64,000 nt of DNA from Procambarus clarkii (lineage: Eukaryota > Arthropoda > Malacostraca > Decapoda > Cambaridae). Under the pieces are notes generated by a model, which saw only the letters and a list, made by a program, of their open reading frames with translations, was not told the origin of the DNA and searched no databases. Below are positions 51,377 through 60,647 of the stretch, piece by piece. The position numbers were made by a program, and so were the translations under genes. The stretch spans positions 43,139,452 through 43,203,451 of the forward strand of contig NC_091154.1 in NCBI RefSeq assembly GCF_040958095.1. The letters are read 5' to 3'. Position 1 is the stretch's first letter, and each line of letters opens with the position of its first letter.

Positions 51377-53880
51377 TGTGTGTGTGTACACTCACCTAAT
51401 TGTGCTTGCGGGGGTTGAGCTCTGGCTCTTTGGTCCCGCCTCTCAACTGTCAATCAACTGGTGTACAGATTCCTGAGCCTATTGGGCTCTATCATATCTA
51501 CATTTGAAACTGTGTATGGAGTCAGCCTCCACCACATCACTTCCTAATGCATTCCATTTACTAACTACTCTGACACTGGAAAAGTTCTTTCTAACGTCTC
51601 TGTAGCTCATTTGGGTACTCAGCTTCCACCTGTGTCCCCTTGTTCGCGTCCCACCAGTGTTGAATAGTTCATCCTTGTTTACCCGGTCGATTCCCCTGAG
51701 GATTTTGTAGGTTGTGATCATGTCCCCCCTTACTCTTCTGTCTTCCAGTGTCGTAAGGTGCATTTCCCGCAGCCTTTCCTCATAACTCATGCCTCTTAGT
51801 TCTGGGACTAGTCTAGTAGCATACCTTTGGACTTTTTCCAGCTTCGTCTTGTGCTTGACAAGGTACGGGCTCCATGCTGGGGCCGCATACTCCAGGATTG
51901 GTCTTACATATGTGGTGTACAAGATTCTGAATGATTCCTTACACAGGTTCCTGAACGCCGTTCTGATGTTAGCCAGCCTCGCATATGCCGCAGACGTTAT
52001 TCTCATAATGTGGGCTTCAGGAGACAGGTTTGGTGTGATATCAACTCCTAGATCTTTCTCTCTGTTTGTTTCATTAAGTATTTCATCTCCTATTCTGTAT
52101 CCTGTGCCTGGCCTCCTGTTTCCACTGCCTAGTTTCATTACTTTGCATTTACTCGGGTTGAACTTCAACAGCCATTTGTTGGACCATTCACTCAGTCTAT
52201 CCAGGTCATCTTGTAGCCTCCTACTATCATCCTCTGTTTCAATCCTCCTCATAATTTTTGCATCGTCGGCAAACATTGAGAGGAACGAATCTATACCCTC
52301 TGGGAGATCATTTACATATACCAGAAACAGTATAGGTCCAAGGACTGACCCCTGCGGGACTCCACTTGTGACGTCTCGCCAATCTGAGACCTCACCCCTC
52401 ACACAGACTCGTTGTCTCCTGTTGCTTAGGTACTCCTCTATCCACCGGAGTACCTTCCCTCTCACTCCAGCCTGCATCTTCAACTTTCGCACTAGCCTCT
52501 TGTGTGGCACTGTATCAAAGGCTTTCTGACAATCCAAAAATATGCAGTCTGCCCACCCTTCTCTTTCTTGCCTTATTTTTGTTGCCTGGTCGTAAAATTC
52601 AAGTAACCCTGTGAGGCAGGACCTGCCATCCCTGAACCCATGTTGATGCTGTGTTACAAAGTTCCTTCGCTCCAGATGCTCTACTATTTTTTTTCGCACA
52701 ATCTTCTCCATCAGCTTGCATGGTATGCAGGTTAGGGACACTGGCCTGTAGTTCAATGCCTCCTGTCTATCCCCTTTCTTGTATATCGGGACTACGTTAG
52801 CTGCTTTCCAAATATCTGGCAGTTCCCCTGTTGCCAGTGATTTGTTTTACACTATGGAGAGTGGTAGGCACAGTTCTCTTGCTCCTACCTTTAGAACCCA
52901 AGGGGAGATTCCATCTGGGCCTATAGCCTTCGTCACGTCCAACTCTAGTAAACACTTCCTTACTTCCCCACTGGTAATCTCAAACTCTTCCAGTGGTTCC
53001 TGGTTAGCTATTCCCTCACTTACCTCTGGAATTTCTCCTTGCTCTAAGGTGAAGACCTCCTGGAATTTCTTATTCAATTCCTCACACACTTCCTTGTCAT
53101 TTGTAGTGAATCCTTCCGCCCCTATCCTTAATCTCATAACCTGTTCCTTTACTGTTGTTTTTCTCCTAATGTGGCTATGCAACAATTTAGGCTGAGTCTT
53201 TGCCTTGCTTGCGATGTCATTTTCGTATTGTCTTTTTGCCTCTCTTCTCATTCTGACATATTCATTCCTGGCATTCTGGTATCTTTCTCTGCTCTCCAGT
53301 GTCCTGTTATTCCTATAGTTTCTCCATGCCCTTTTACTTTGCTGCTTAGCTAGCCTACATCTCTGATTAAACCATGGGTTTCTCATCTTCATTTCTCTGT
53401 TTTCCTTTTGGACTGGGACAAACTTGTTTGCTGCGTCCTTGCACTTCTGCGTGATGTAATCCATCATATCTTGGGCCGTCTTTCCCCTGAGCTCTGTTTC
53501 CCATGCTATATCTGTTAGGAATTTTCTTATCCCCTCATAGTTTCCCTTTCGGTATGCTAACCTTTTGGTTTCGGTATCCCTCCTCGAGTTCAATAACCCT
53601 TCTTCAATCAAGTACTCAAACACCAGTACACTGTGGTCGCTCATTCCTACTGGGTCCTCAAAACCGATTTCTCTTATGTCGGAGTCGTTCAGAGTGAAGA
53701 CTAGGTCGAGTCTCGCTGGTTCGTCATTGCCTCTCATCCTTGTGGGTTCTCCGACATGCTGGGTTAAAAAGTTGCTTGTCACCACCTCCAATAGTTTGGC
53801 TCCCCACGTATCCTCGCCTCCATGCGGTTCCTTGTTCTCCCAGTCAATCTTTCCGTGATTGAAGTCACCCATGATGAGCA
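51377..53880 (-). mobile_element. LINE-F copy 1, CR1/L2-like, nearly intact ORF2
   Basis: Minus-strand element of 2.5 kb with a GT/AC tail at its 3' end (51371-51388), a 3' UTR matching copy 2 (CTTGCGGGGGTTGAGCTCTG, 51408-51427) and ORF2 from 51479. It is 5'-truncated inside the endonuclease at about 53880. Confidence 0.88.
51479..53872 (-). pseudogene. LINE-F ORF2: partial endonuclease and full RT, one stop codon
   Basis: A single frame of 798 codons broken only by one TAA at 52844-52846. The endonuclease remnant starts MGDFNHGKIDWENKEPHG (Asp-Asn pair) and reads FLTQHVGEPTRMRGNDEPAR, LDLVFTLND and GMSDHSVLVFEY. The basic linker has NPWFNQRCRLAKQQSKRAWR. The RT shows NYRPVSLTCIPCKLMEKIV, TQHQHGFRDGRSCLTGLLEF, IFLDCQKAFDTVPHKRLVRK, VTSGVPQGSVLGPILFLVYV and MFADDAKIMRRI. 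The C-terminal part has YVRPILEYAAPAWSPYLVKH and GHRWKLSTQMSYRDVRKNFS. There is no RNase H. The clean frame suggests a fairly young copy. Confidence 0.92.
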
Positions 53881-54410
53881 GGTGGGATCTATTTCTACCA
53901 ACCCGTTCTCACACAAGACAGCACATATATGACTTAATGCTTAAAGTCAATATGTTGAATATGAATTAGTAAATATGTGATATATTCCCAGTTACTTTTT
54001 TTTCCAAGGCCCAAACTCTTCCTCACGTACCAACTTGCGTCTCACAGTACCCGTCCGTCAACCTAGATAGCAGAATAGTCGTGATTGGTTCAATTATAAG
54101 GAAAATTGTACTTTTCAGGTCCCACATGGGTTGTGAAATTTACCTACTATTGTCCATGCTCTTAGAATATTATAGATCAGCTACTTCCTATTGACGGTTC
54201 GTAGTTTTGTTTTGAGAAATATTAGTTGTTCTTAGTAAATTATAATAAGCACTAAAAATTATTACATAGAATAACAGTCCTTCACCAATCAATATTATAT
54301 ACCATAGTTGGTGCTTTACAAATCTTTAAAGGATGTTTTGTAGGAACGCTAACAGAAAACGAAGGTTCATTGGAATGTCTATGGGGTAAACTACTCTAAA
54401 CAGGATGGTA
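53881..54410. other. AT-rich non-coding interval
   Basis: No ORF, repeat or RNA gene recognised. Confidence 0.5.
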
Positions 54411-54720
54411 TTGTGTCTACTATACCAACTACAGGATCGGTATATTGTCCACTACCACCTGTTAGGTGAGTAGGGGGTGCAATACCACCCACAGGATGGG
54501 TATGAGGGTCACATCCACCCAGAGGATGAGTATCGGGATCACATCCACCCACAGGAAGGGTATGGGGGCCAATACCACCCACAGGATGAGTATGGCGTCC
54601 ACTACAACCCACAGGATGGGTATGGGGCTCCAACCACCCATAGAATGGGTATGGGGCTCCAACCACCCATAAAATGGGTATGGGGTCCAATAACACCCAC
54701 TGGATGTGTATATGGCGTCC
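54411..54720 (+). repeat. ~30-bp minisatellite, about ten units
   Basis: Units built on ACCACCCACAGGATGGGTAT followed by GGGGTCCAAT-like sequence, diverged by a few bases each. The period of 30 leaves all frames open, which creates spurious frames on both strands. Single units in reverse orientation occur near 49580, 56178 and 57133. Confidence 0.9.
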
Positions 54721-54722
54721 AT

Positions 54723-55290
54723 TGCCGCGCGTCGAGCTCGAAAACCGCAGCATTCATCTCAGAACCATGCCTATTTCACGCAGATTCCTTAATAAACGTA
54801 AAAGTTTTATATGTCACAAGAAAGATAGAAATATAAGCTTCATTCTAAATACCTTACCATGGGCATATTTAAATTTAAACCGAAGATACGTGTACTTTTA
54901 TAATAGCCGAGCTCCGACCCCGGACAGATCGATCGACCGAGCAACTCTCTCTCAGAACAATGTTTATTTCACGTGAATTTGTTAGTAAACATATATGTTT
55001 TATATGTCTCAAGAAAGACAGACATATAAGCTTCACTTTAAACACTTTACTATAGACATATTTAAATTTCTAATGAAGATTATTGTATTTTAAAAATTAC
55101 GGAGCTCCCACCCCGTACAGACTGAACGACAGAGCAACTCTCTCTCAGATCAATGTTTATTTCACGTAAATTCGTTAATAAACACAAATGTTTTATAAGT
55201 CTTAAGCAAGATAGAAATAAGAGCTTCATTTTAAATACATTACAATAGACATATTTATAGCTCAAGTGAAGATACATATGTTTTTATAGT
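54723..55290 (+). repeat. ~190-bp satellite-like tandem repeat, three clear units
   Basis: Units start near 54723, 54907 and 55099, each with GAGCTC, then CTCTCTCAGA.CAATGTTTAT (first unit altered), TTTCACG, TAATAAAC..AA.GTTTTATA, ATAAG(A)GCTTCA and ACATATTTA. More decayed relatives seem to follow at about 55300-55440, 56070-56160 and 56590-56880. Confidence 0.8.
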
Positions 55291-56150
55291 AGCGCTCAGT
55301 AGCTTGTCGGGCATGGAGTGCAGACGCCTACGCACTTGCCGATATATTGTATAATTAACAAAGATACGCTAATAAAGCCTAAAATCTTATATGCCTCCAG
55401 AATGACCGATATATGAACATTATTATAATTGCACCAAATGAAATATATCATGTTCGAGAACAAAGATATATCAATTTTAAATTAAGTTTCGACTCTCTCT
55501 CGGGTGAGAGAGATGGGGCGACTCTCGCCCCATCTATTGGAGATTCTGTGCACTAAATACCCAAAGCTACTCAAACCCTCCTAGCATTATTTAAGTAATG
55601 AAGTAATATGGTATATTTACTCACTATAATGTGGGTGCTAAATGCAGAACATGAGAAAACATATATTTACTCCAAACTAATATAATTTCATTATGAAATA
55701 AGTAGCATCAAAGGAAGTCGATGGTCCAAGCAGCAATGTTGTGGAGCGACTTATCCAAGATATATCGTTGTTTGGAAAGTGTTTGTTGGCATATCCAGTT
55801 GTCGCACTTCTCTGCTCAAATTATCACAAATTTAAATTATAATGTTAACAAGTAGAATACGTATTTTTAATAAAATCTAACATAACTAGCCAGAAAACAT
55901 TTAACATTAATTAAAAAATATATGTTTGGAAGTTAAATCGACTTCATAGGACAATGGTTTTGTTATATATACTCGTTATTCGTTGACATGCGTTCGCTAC
56001 TTAAACTACCATGTACTGTACTTATGTAAAATCTCCCATGTCTCTTCGCTCATCTCACCGAACCCTACAGGCTCTGTGATATATTGTTTAATTAATTGAG
56101 ATTCACAAATAAAGCTTATAATTGTATATGTTATCAAAAAGGCAGAGCTT
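55291..56150. other. AT-rich region with decayed satellite relatives
   Basis: No gene. 55345-55440 (ATATTGTATAATTAACAAAG, TAATAAAGCCTAAAATCTTA) and 56070-56150 (ATATTGTTTAATTAATTGAG, AATAAAGCTTATAATTG) look like diverged copies of the 190-bp unit. Confidence 0.45.
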
Positions 56151-56154
56151 AGTT

Positions 56155-56470
56155 TAGTTCATTTATTATGCACTCCATACCCATCCTATGGACGATAGTG
56201 GAGTGTTACAGAGGCACATAATGGGCTCAGGGAATGAGCCCCACAATTCATATAGCCAAGCAAATTATAATCTTGATAAGCTAGTTACAAAAGTCAATAC
56301 ACATTGTCACATCAACAATGGGCTCGAGTCCGACCTCAAGTACAGTTTATAATTTAAGCAACTGACATATATGGAGGGCTAGTGTCACAATTGATATGTT
56401 TATCCTACACATAACCCCCTCTCCCCCATCCAATGGGCAGCGGTGGATAGGTTACAATCAAGTCGTTTTT
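56155..56470 (+). repeat. Unclassified interspersed repeat, copy 1
   Basis: Begins TTTAGTTCATTTATTATGCA, CCATACCCATCCTATGG, then CACATAATGGGCTCAGGGAA, ATCTTGATAAGCTAGTTACA, ATTGATATGTTTATCCT. It is shared with 57600-57835 and, inverted, with 57005-57180. No coding capacity and no tRNA-like boxes seen. Confidence 0.75.
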
Positions 56471-57004
56471 TGCGTTTTATTCAGAGATTAGATCTTATTG
56501 GGTGAGGAAAGATATTCATATTTTAAAGAAGGCTTCTTGGCTGATGCTCTCCATTGATGGAAAATATACAACCTTTTGAAAATCAATGTTAGTTTGATCT
56601 AGATATTGTAATTAACGAAAGTATTTATGTCATCTGAAAGGTAGAAATATAGGCTACATTTAAAATCCTTTGTCATAAATATAACTGAAGTGAAAACGAA
56701 GATATATGCGTTTTGATAGTTACTTGATGGCTTGCTCTGAGAGTGTGAAGCCCTGCACACCAGCCAATAAATTGTATAATTAGTTTCCATATATTTTAAT
56801 TAATCTTAAAAAATCTATGTCAGAAGAAAGGAAGATGTAGCCGTTAATGTGACAACATTTAAAAATATATATCTCTTAAGTTAAATAAATAATACCACCT
56901 TATCGCCGGTGTCCGGACACATGAAAATTACCTAGGTATCAGTATCCAGCCAGGCGGGGATCACAGGCTGCACAATACTGATAAATTATATAATGCACTA
57001 CTTA
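56471..57004. other. AT-rich region, no gene
   Basis: 56590-56880 contains two weak relatives of the ~190-bp satellite (GGTAGAAATATAGGCTACAT, TAAATTGTATAATTAG). Nothing else is recognised. Confidence 0.4.
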
Positions 57005-57180
57005 TGGTCGATCTCGAACCCATTTATGATTTGACGACTTATAGTGAATTTTGTAACTAGCTCATTAAGATTGTATCTTGCTTAGCTAAATGAATTGTGG
57101 GGTTCGGTCCATTCATTTTCTTTCTTTATTATGCACCCCATAATACCCATCCTGTGGGCGGTGGTGTAAAGGATCTTTTG
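57005..57180 (-). repeat. Unclassified interspersed repeat, copy 2 (inverted)
   Basis: The reverse complement reads CCACAATTCATTTAGCTAAG, ATCTTAATGAGCTAGTTACA, GGTTCGAGATCGACC, as in copies 1 and 3, but its CCCATCCTGTGGG head is inverted relative to the body. A CA-rich simple-sequence zone (57195-57300) follows. Confidence 0.7.
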
Positions 57181-57390
57181 ACGCTAGTTACAAAATTATT
57201 AATGTACACATACTTATGCATACATGTACATATACATACGTATACATATATAAATACACATACATATTTAATCACCCACACAAATACACACATCAGTAAT
57301 TTTTTGTATCACAAGTGATTCAACAAGAGGCTCACAACAGTCACTATACAAGGCACTTTACATCTATGAGGAGTCGCACAGTTACTAGTC

Positions 57391-57512
57391 TAGCTCCACA
57401 CCCACCCAACTGGGCGGCAGCTTTACAGTCATGTGCTCCACACCCACCCAACTGGGCGGCAGCTTTACAGTCATGTGCTCCACACCCACCCAACTGGGCG
57501 GCAGCTTTACAG
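57391..57512 (+). repeat. 42-bp tandem triplication
   Basis: Three near-perfect units of GCTCCACACCCACCCAACTG plus GGCGGCAGCTTTACAGTCAT. As 42 is a multiple of three, frames stay open; no protein is inferred. Confidence 0.9.
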
Positions 57513-57599
57513 TTACCTGGTGTTATTCTTCACCTATATCTTTTTCTGGTTAATCCCTATTTACATTATGCAGTTCAGGTTTCGTCGCCATACTATAGT

Positions 57600-57835
57600 T
57601 TTTAGTTTAGTTAATTTATCACATAATGGGTTCAGGGACTGAACACACAATTTATTTATCTAAGCAAGTTACAATCTTGAGGAGCTAGCCACAAAATTCA
57701 TAACACATCGTCACATCAACAACATGTGTTCGAGATCGACCACAAGTACAGTTTCTAAATTAAGCAAATGCTATATGTGGAGAGCTAGTGTCACAATTGA
57801 TATGTTTGTCCTGCACATTTCCACAGTAGTTTGCT
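57600..57835 (+). repeat. Unclassified interspersed repeat, copy 3
   Basis: CACATAATGGGTTCAGGGAC, ATCTTGAGGAGCTAGCCACA, GAGATCGACCACAAGTACAG, AGCTAGTGTCACAATTGATA: the same order as copy 1. Confidence 0.75.
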
Positions 57836-57849
57836 TGGGTTTGCTTGGG

Positions 57850-57897
57850 TACATAGACAAGAGACTGAACTTCAGCACCCACATACAACACATAAAG
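57850..57897 (+). mobile_element. Tiny LINE-A (short) RT scrap
   Basis: Encodes DKRLNFSTHIQHIK, identical over 13 residues to the thumb of the LINE-A RT at 1977-2640 (FLDKRLNFSTHIQHI). A GA repeat follows at about 57907-57925. Confidence 0.7.
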
Positions 57898-58111
57898 GGA
57901 TGCTCTGAGAGAGAGAGAGAGAGGGAGAGTAAAAATATCCACTGAGGTCTGATTAAGTCCTTTTGGGGACCTTAATCATTAGGACGTTCAATGATTAACG
58001 CAAAGTGAGGCGTATTCAGATGGTATATTGACAACATTCAGCATATCTCATACTGACCTAGTAGTACTTGGTGCACAAATACCTTTTCCAAAGGAATCAC
58101 AAAACATAATT

Positions 58112-58293
58112 AAACACAACTGTACCGTACAGTGTTATATATTTATTTCAGTTTGAACAATTTTTAACATTAAAGGATAAATCCTTTAATTGGTTGAAAT
58201 TGGTTTTAATATTCGAAATCTAATTTGTTGATGTTAAATAATATAAGGTTCAAATTTATTAAGATACATACTTTAAAAACTATTTCTATTTGA
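58112..58293 (+). repeat. Left terminal inverted repeat
   Basis: About 182 bp. It matches the reverse complement of the two right-hand pieces with scattered substitutions and one ~21-bp insertion in the right copy (near 59515-59540). Confidence 0.85.
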
Positions 58294-58418
58294 AATTTAA
58301 ATAACATTAAAAGAGTACAGAATATAACAAATACCGACTATATAAAAGACCTGATAGTTGCAGCACTTAATTATGCTATTGTAACACATTATTTGATTCA
58401 GCAAAGCATTTGGTAAGG

Positions 58419-58419
58419 T

Positions 58420-58488
<69 letters not shown>

Positions 58489-58518
58489 TATAATAATAAT
58501 AATAATAATAATAATAAT
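58419..58518 (+). repeat. TAA trinucleotide microsatellite
   Basis: About 33 units of TAA with one interruption (ATTATAATAA), inside the DNA transposon, just past the 3' end of its gene. Confidence 0.95.
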
Positions 58519-58546
58519 GTATTAATTAAGTATTTTAAATTATAAT

Positions 58547-59312
58547 TTACAACTTGCTAGCGCACAAGAAATAAATCCACGAATCATCATCATTACATTC
58601 TGTAACACCTACACATGATCCATGGTGCCAAATATTGCAACGTTCACAGCATACCATCAGCTTCAAATCATTTAGCTTTCTGCAAATGCAGTACACTTCC
58701 ATCGAGCATGACCGGATGATTCGTTTTCTTCTCAGTGTCTGAGCTGCAGGGAATGAGATGAGACACTTTCCTTTAAAGTTCTCTTGAAGATGTTGTCTCA
58801 TTCTGCATATCATACGAGGTTCACCGGATCTACACCACTTGCAAGTGATGCAGCAAACGCCACAGCATATACCCCACTCATACTTGAGTCCTTGTGTCTG
58901 CTGACATTCATTATATTGCATATCAGCTTATCATCCTGGCAATTAGCAAGAGCATACAAGATAACTTCAGTAGATTTGGATGGTAATTTATGCCTGGTGT
59001 CGTATATGTTAATTTGTCCAGTTACTCCAATGTTGGAAACGGTGGCCCAGTGACAACCATCAACTTGGATAATTTGAATAAATTCATCAATTGTAACTGG
59101 CCAGGAGAGGTCCCGCTACCACGCTGGGTCATGAAGGCCTTCTAGGCTTGGCACAGTTTGTTTGATGAGGTCACATGCAGATTTTATATGAAGGTCAGAG
59201 AGCTGTACATTTGTTCCAATGTTCATTATCTCGTCATTTGTTAAATAATTTAACATTGTCGAATGTGAAGCACTGTTATCACTCTCCTTATTGTTGCATT
59301 GGTGTGAGGAGT
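58547..59312 (-). pseudogene. Ulp1-type (C48) protease plus PHD-finger gene, broken
   Basis: On the minus strand: TNDEIMNIGTNVQLSDLHIK, a stop after LHDPAW, IDEFIQIIQVDGCHWATVSN, GQINIYDTRHKL, ICNIMN, then a frame switch around ECQQTQG, SGVYAVAFAASLASGVDP, back to ICRMRQHLQENFKGKCLISF and finally VYCICRKLNDLKLMVCCERC, NIWHHGSCVGV, WIYFLC, stop at 58547. The His (CHW) and Asp (YDT) of a Ulp1-like cysteine protease and its Gln-rich oxyanion segment are visible. The expected Asp-Cys-Gly is not: the two frames give MSG or EWG there. The PHD-like end has a C-X-C, C-X2-C, H-X2-C, W-X2-C pattern. The protease-PHD pairing is one I recall from multi-copy invertebrate proteins. At least one stop and two frame changes make it a pseudogene. 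Confidence 0.75.
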
Positions 59313-59459
59313 TGCAGTGATTGGTTCAGTTTATTTTTTTTTTTTAAATAGGGACATAAATTTGTACTGCAGATACCAGTACAGTTGCACCGTTTCTTTA
59401 TATATTTTATACTTGGGTTAGCAAGGCGAGACGCTTCTCTTAACGTGATACTGTTGGTA

Positions 59460-59605
59460 TCAAATAGAAATAGTTTTTAAAGTATGTATCTTAATAAATT
59501 TGAACCTTATATTATCAACATCAACATATTATATTATTTAACATCAACAAATTAGATTTCGAATGTTAAAACCAATTTCAACCAATTAAAGGATTTATCC
59601 TTTTT
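59460..59605 (-). repeat. Right terminal inverted repeat, inner part
   Basis: Reverse complement of the inner ~130 bp of the left repeat. It ends at TTATCCTTT, where the LINE-E fragment begins. The outer part resumes at 60580. Confidence 0.85.
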
Positions 59606-60579
59606 AAAGGATTTAATTAAAGGATTTGACACAAAAATCAGTATGAAAATTACCTCGGCTGAGGATATTGAAAAACTTCAAGCTGATATTAATAAAGTTT
59701 TCGACTGGGCATCAGAAAATAACATGATGTTTAACAGTGATAAATTCCAGGTACTCAGGTACGGTAAAAATGAGGACCTTAAACATAATACAGAGTACAA
59801 AACACAATCAAATGTACCCATAGTAGGAAAACAGCATGTAAAGGATTTGGGAATAATAATGTCTGACGACCTAACGTTTAAGGAGCATAACCAAGCAAAT
59901 ATTGCGACAGCCAGAAAAATGATAGGATAGATTACGAGAACTTTCAAATCCAGGGATCCCATCACAATGGTTGTACTCTTCAAGTCACTTGTGTTGTCCC
60001 GTCTTGAGTACTGCTCAGTACTCACTTCCCCCTTCAGAGCAGGAGAGATTGCTGAAATAGAGGGAATACAGAGAACATATACGGCACGCATAGACGCAAT
60101 AAAGCACCTAAATTATTGGGATCGTCTCAAAGCCCTCCAAATGTACTCACTAGAAAGAAGACGAGAGAGATATCAAATAATATACACCTGGAAGATACTG
60201 GAGGGCCAAGTACCAAATCTACACAGTAAAATAACAACGTACTGGAGTGAACGATATGGAAGAAAATGTAGAATAGAACCAGTGAAGAGCAGAGGTGCCA
60301 TAGGCACAATCAGAGAACACTGTATAAACATCAGAGGTCCGCGGTTGTTCAACGTCCTCCCAGCAAGCATAAGAAATATTGCTGGAACAACCGGGGACAT
60401 TTTCAAGAGGAAACTAGATTTATTCCTCCAAGGAGTGCCGGACCAACCGGGCTGTGGTGGGTATGTGGGCCTGCGGGCCGCTCCAAGCAACAGCCTAGTG
60501 GACCAAACTCTCACAAGTCAAGCCTGGCCTCGGGCCGGGCTTGGGGAGTAGAAGAACTCCCAGAACCCCATCAACCAGG
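59604..60579 (+). mobile_element. LINE-E fragment, copy 2, inserted into the right inverted repeat
   Basis: A ~976-bp 5'-truncated CR1/L2-like insertion bracketed by TATCCTTT at 59596-59603 and 60580-60587. Its 5' junction contains extra copies of the local AAAGGATTTAATTAAAGGA sequence. The 3' end is CCCATCAACCAGG. Confidence 0.8.
59620..60551 (+). pseudogene. LINE-E ORF2 C-terminal part
   Basis: It begins inside the catalytic FADD box (F-DTKISMKITSAEDIEKLQ), then INKVFDWASENNMMFNSDKF, VKDLGIIMSDDLTFKEH. A stop near 59930 and a frame change follow, then VVLFKSLVLSRLEYCSVLTS, RRRERYQIIYTWKILEGQVP, CRIEPVKSRGAIGTIREHCI, GPRLFNVLPASIRN and FKRKLDLFLQGVPDQPGCGG, stop at 60551. CR1/L2-type; the N-terminal half was never copied in. 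Confidence 0.85.
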
Positions 60580-60647
60580 TATCCTTTAATGTTAAAAATT
60601 GTTCAAATTGAAATAAATATTTAACACTGTACAGTACAGTTGTGTTT
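60578..60647 (-). repeat. Right terminal inverted repeat, outer part
   Basis: About 68-70 bp, the reverse complement of 58112-58181. LINE-B-type sequence abuts its outer end. Confidence 0.85.

Larger units (their letters stand above)
58112..60647. mobile_element. DNA transposon with long terminal inverted repeats, carrying a Ulp1/PHD gene
   Basis: The left repeat 58112-58293 pairs with a right repeat that is in two parts, 59460-59605 and 60578-60647, because a LINE-E fragment is inserted in it. Outermost bases on both sides read AAACACAACTGTAC inward, and each end contains a small ACTGTAC.GTACAGT palindrome. The interior holds a broken protease-PHD gene and a TAA microsatellite. No transposase is present. 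Superfamily unknown. The right flank is LINE-B sequence. Confidence 0.8.

Noticed and set aside
54391..54836. Open frames with repeated THPVGG / HPQDGYG-type units
   Set aside because: Frames of the 30-bp minisatellite on both strands; no independent support for coding.
57097..57318. 73-codon frame with HTYTYINTHT text
   Set aside because: It spans an interspersed repeat and a CA-rich simple sequence.
57315..57642. Frames containing repeated NWAAALQSCAPHPP units
   Set aside because: Produced by a 42-bp tandem triplication whose length is a multiple of three.
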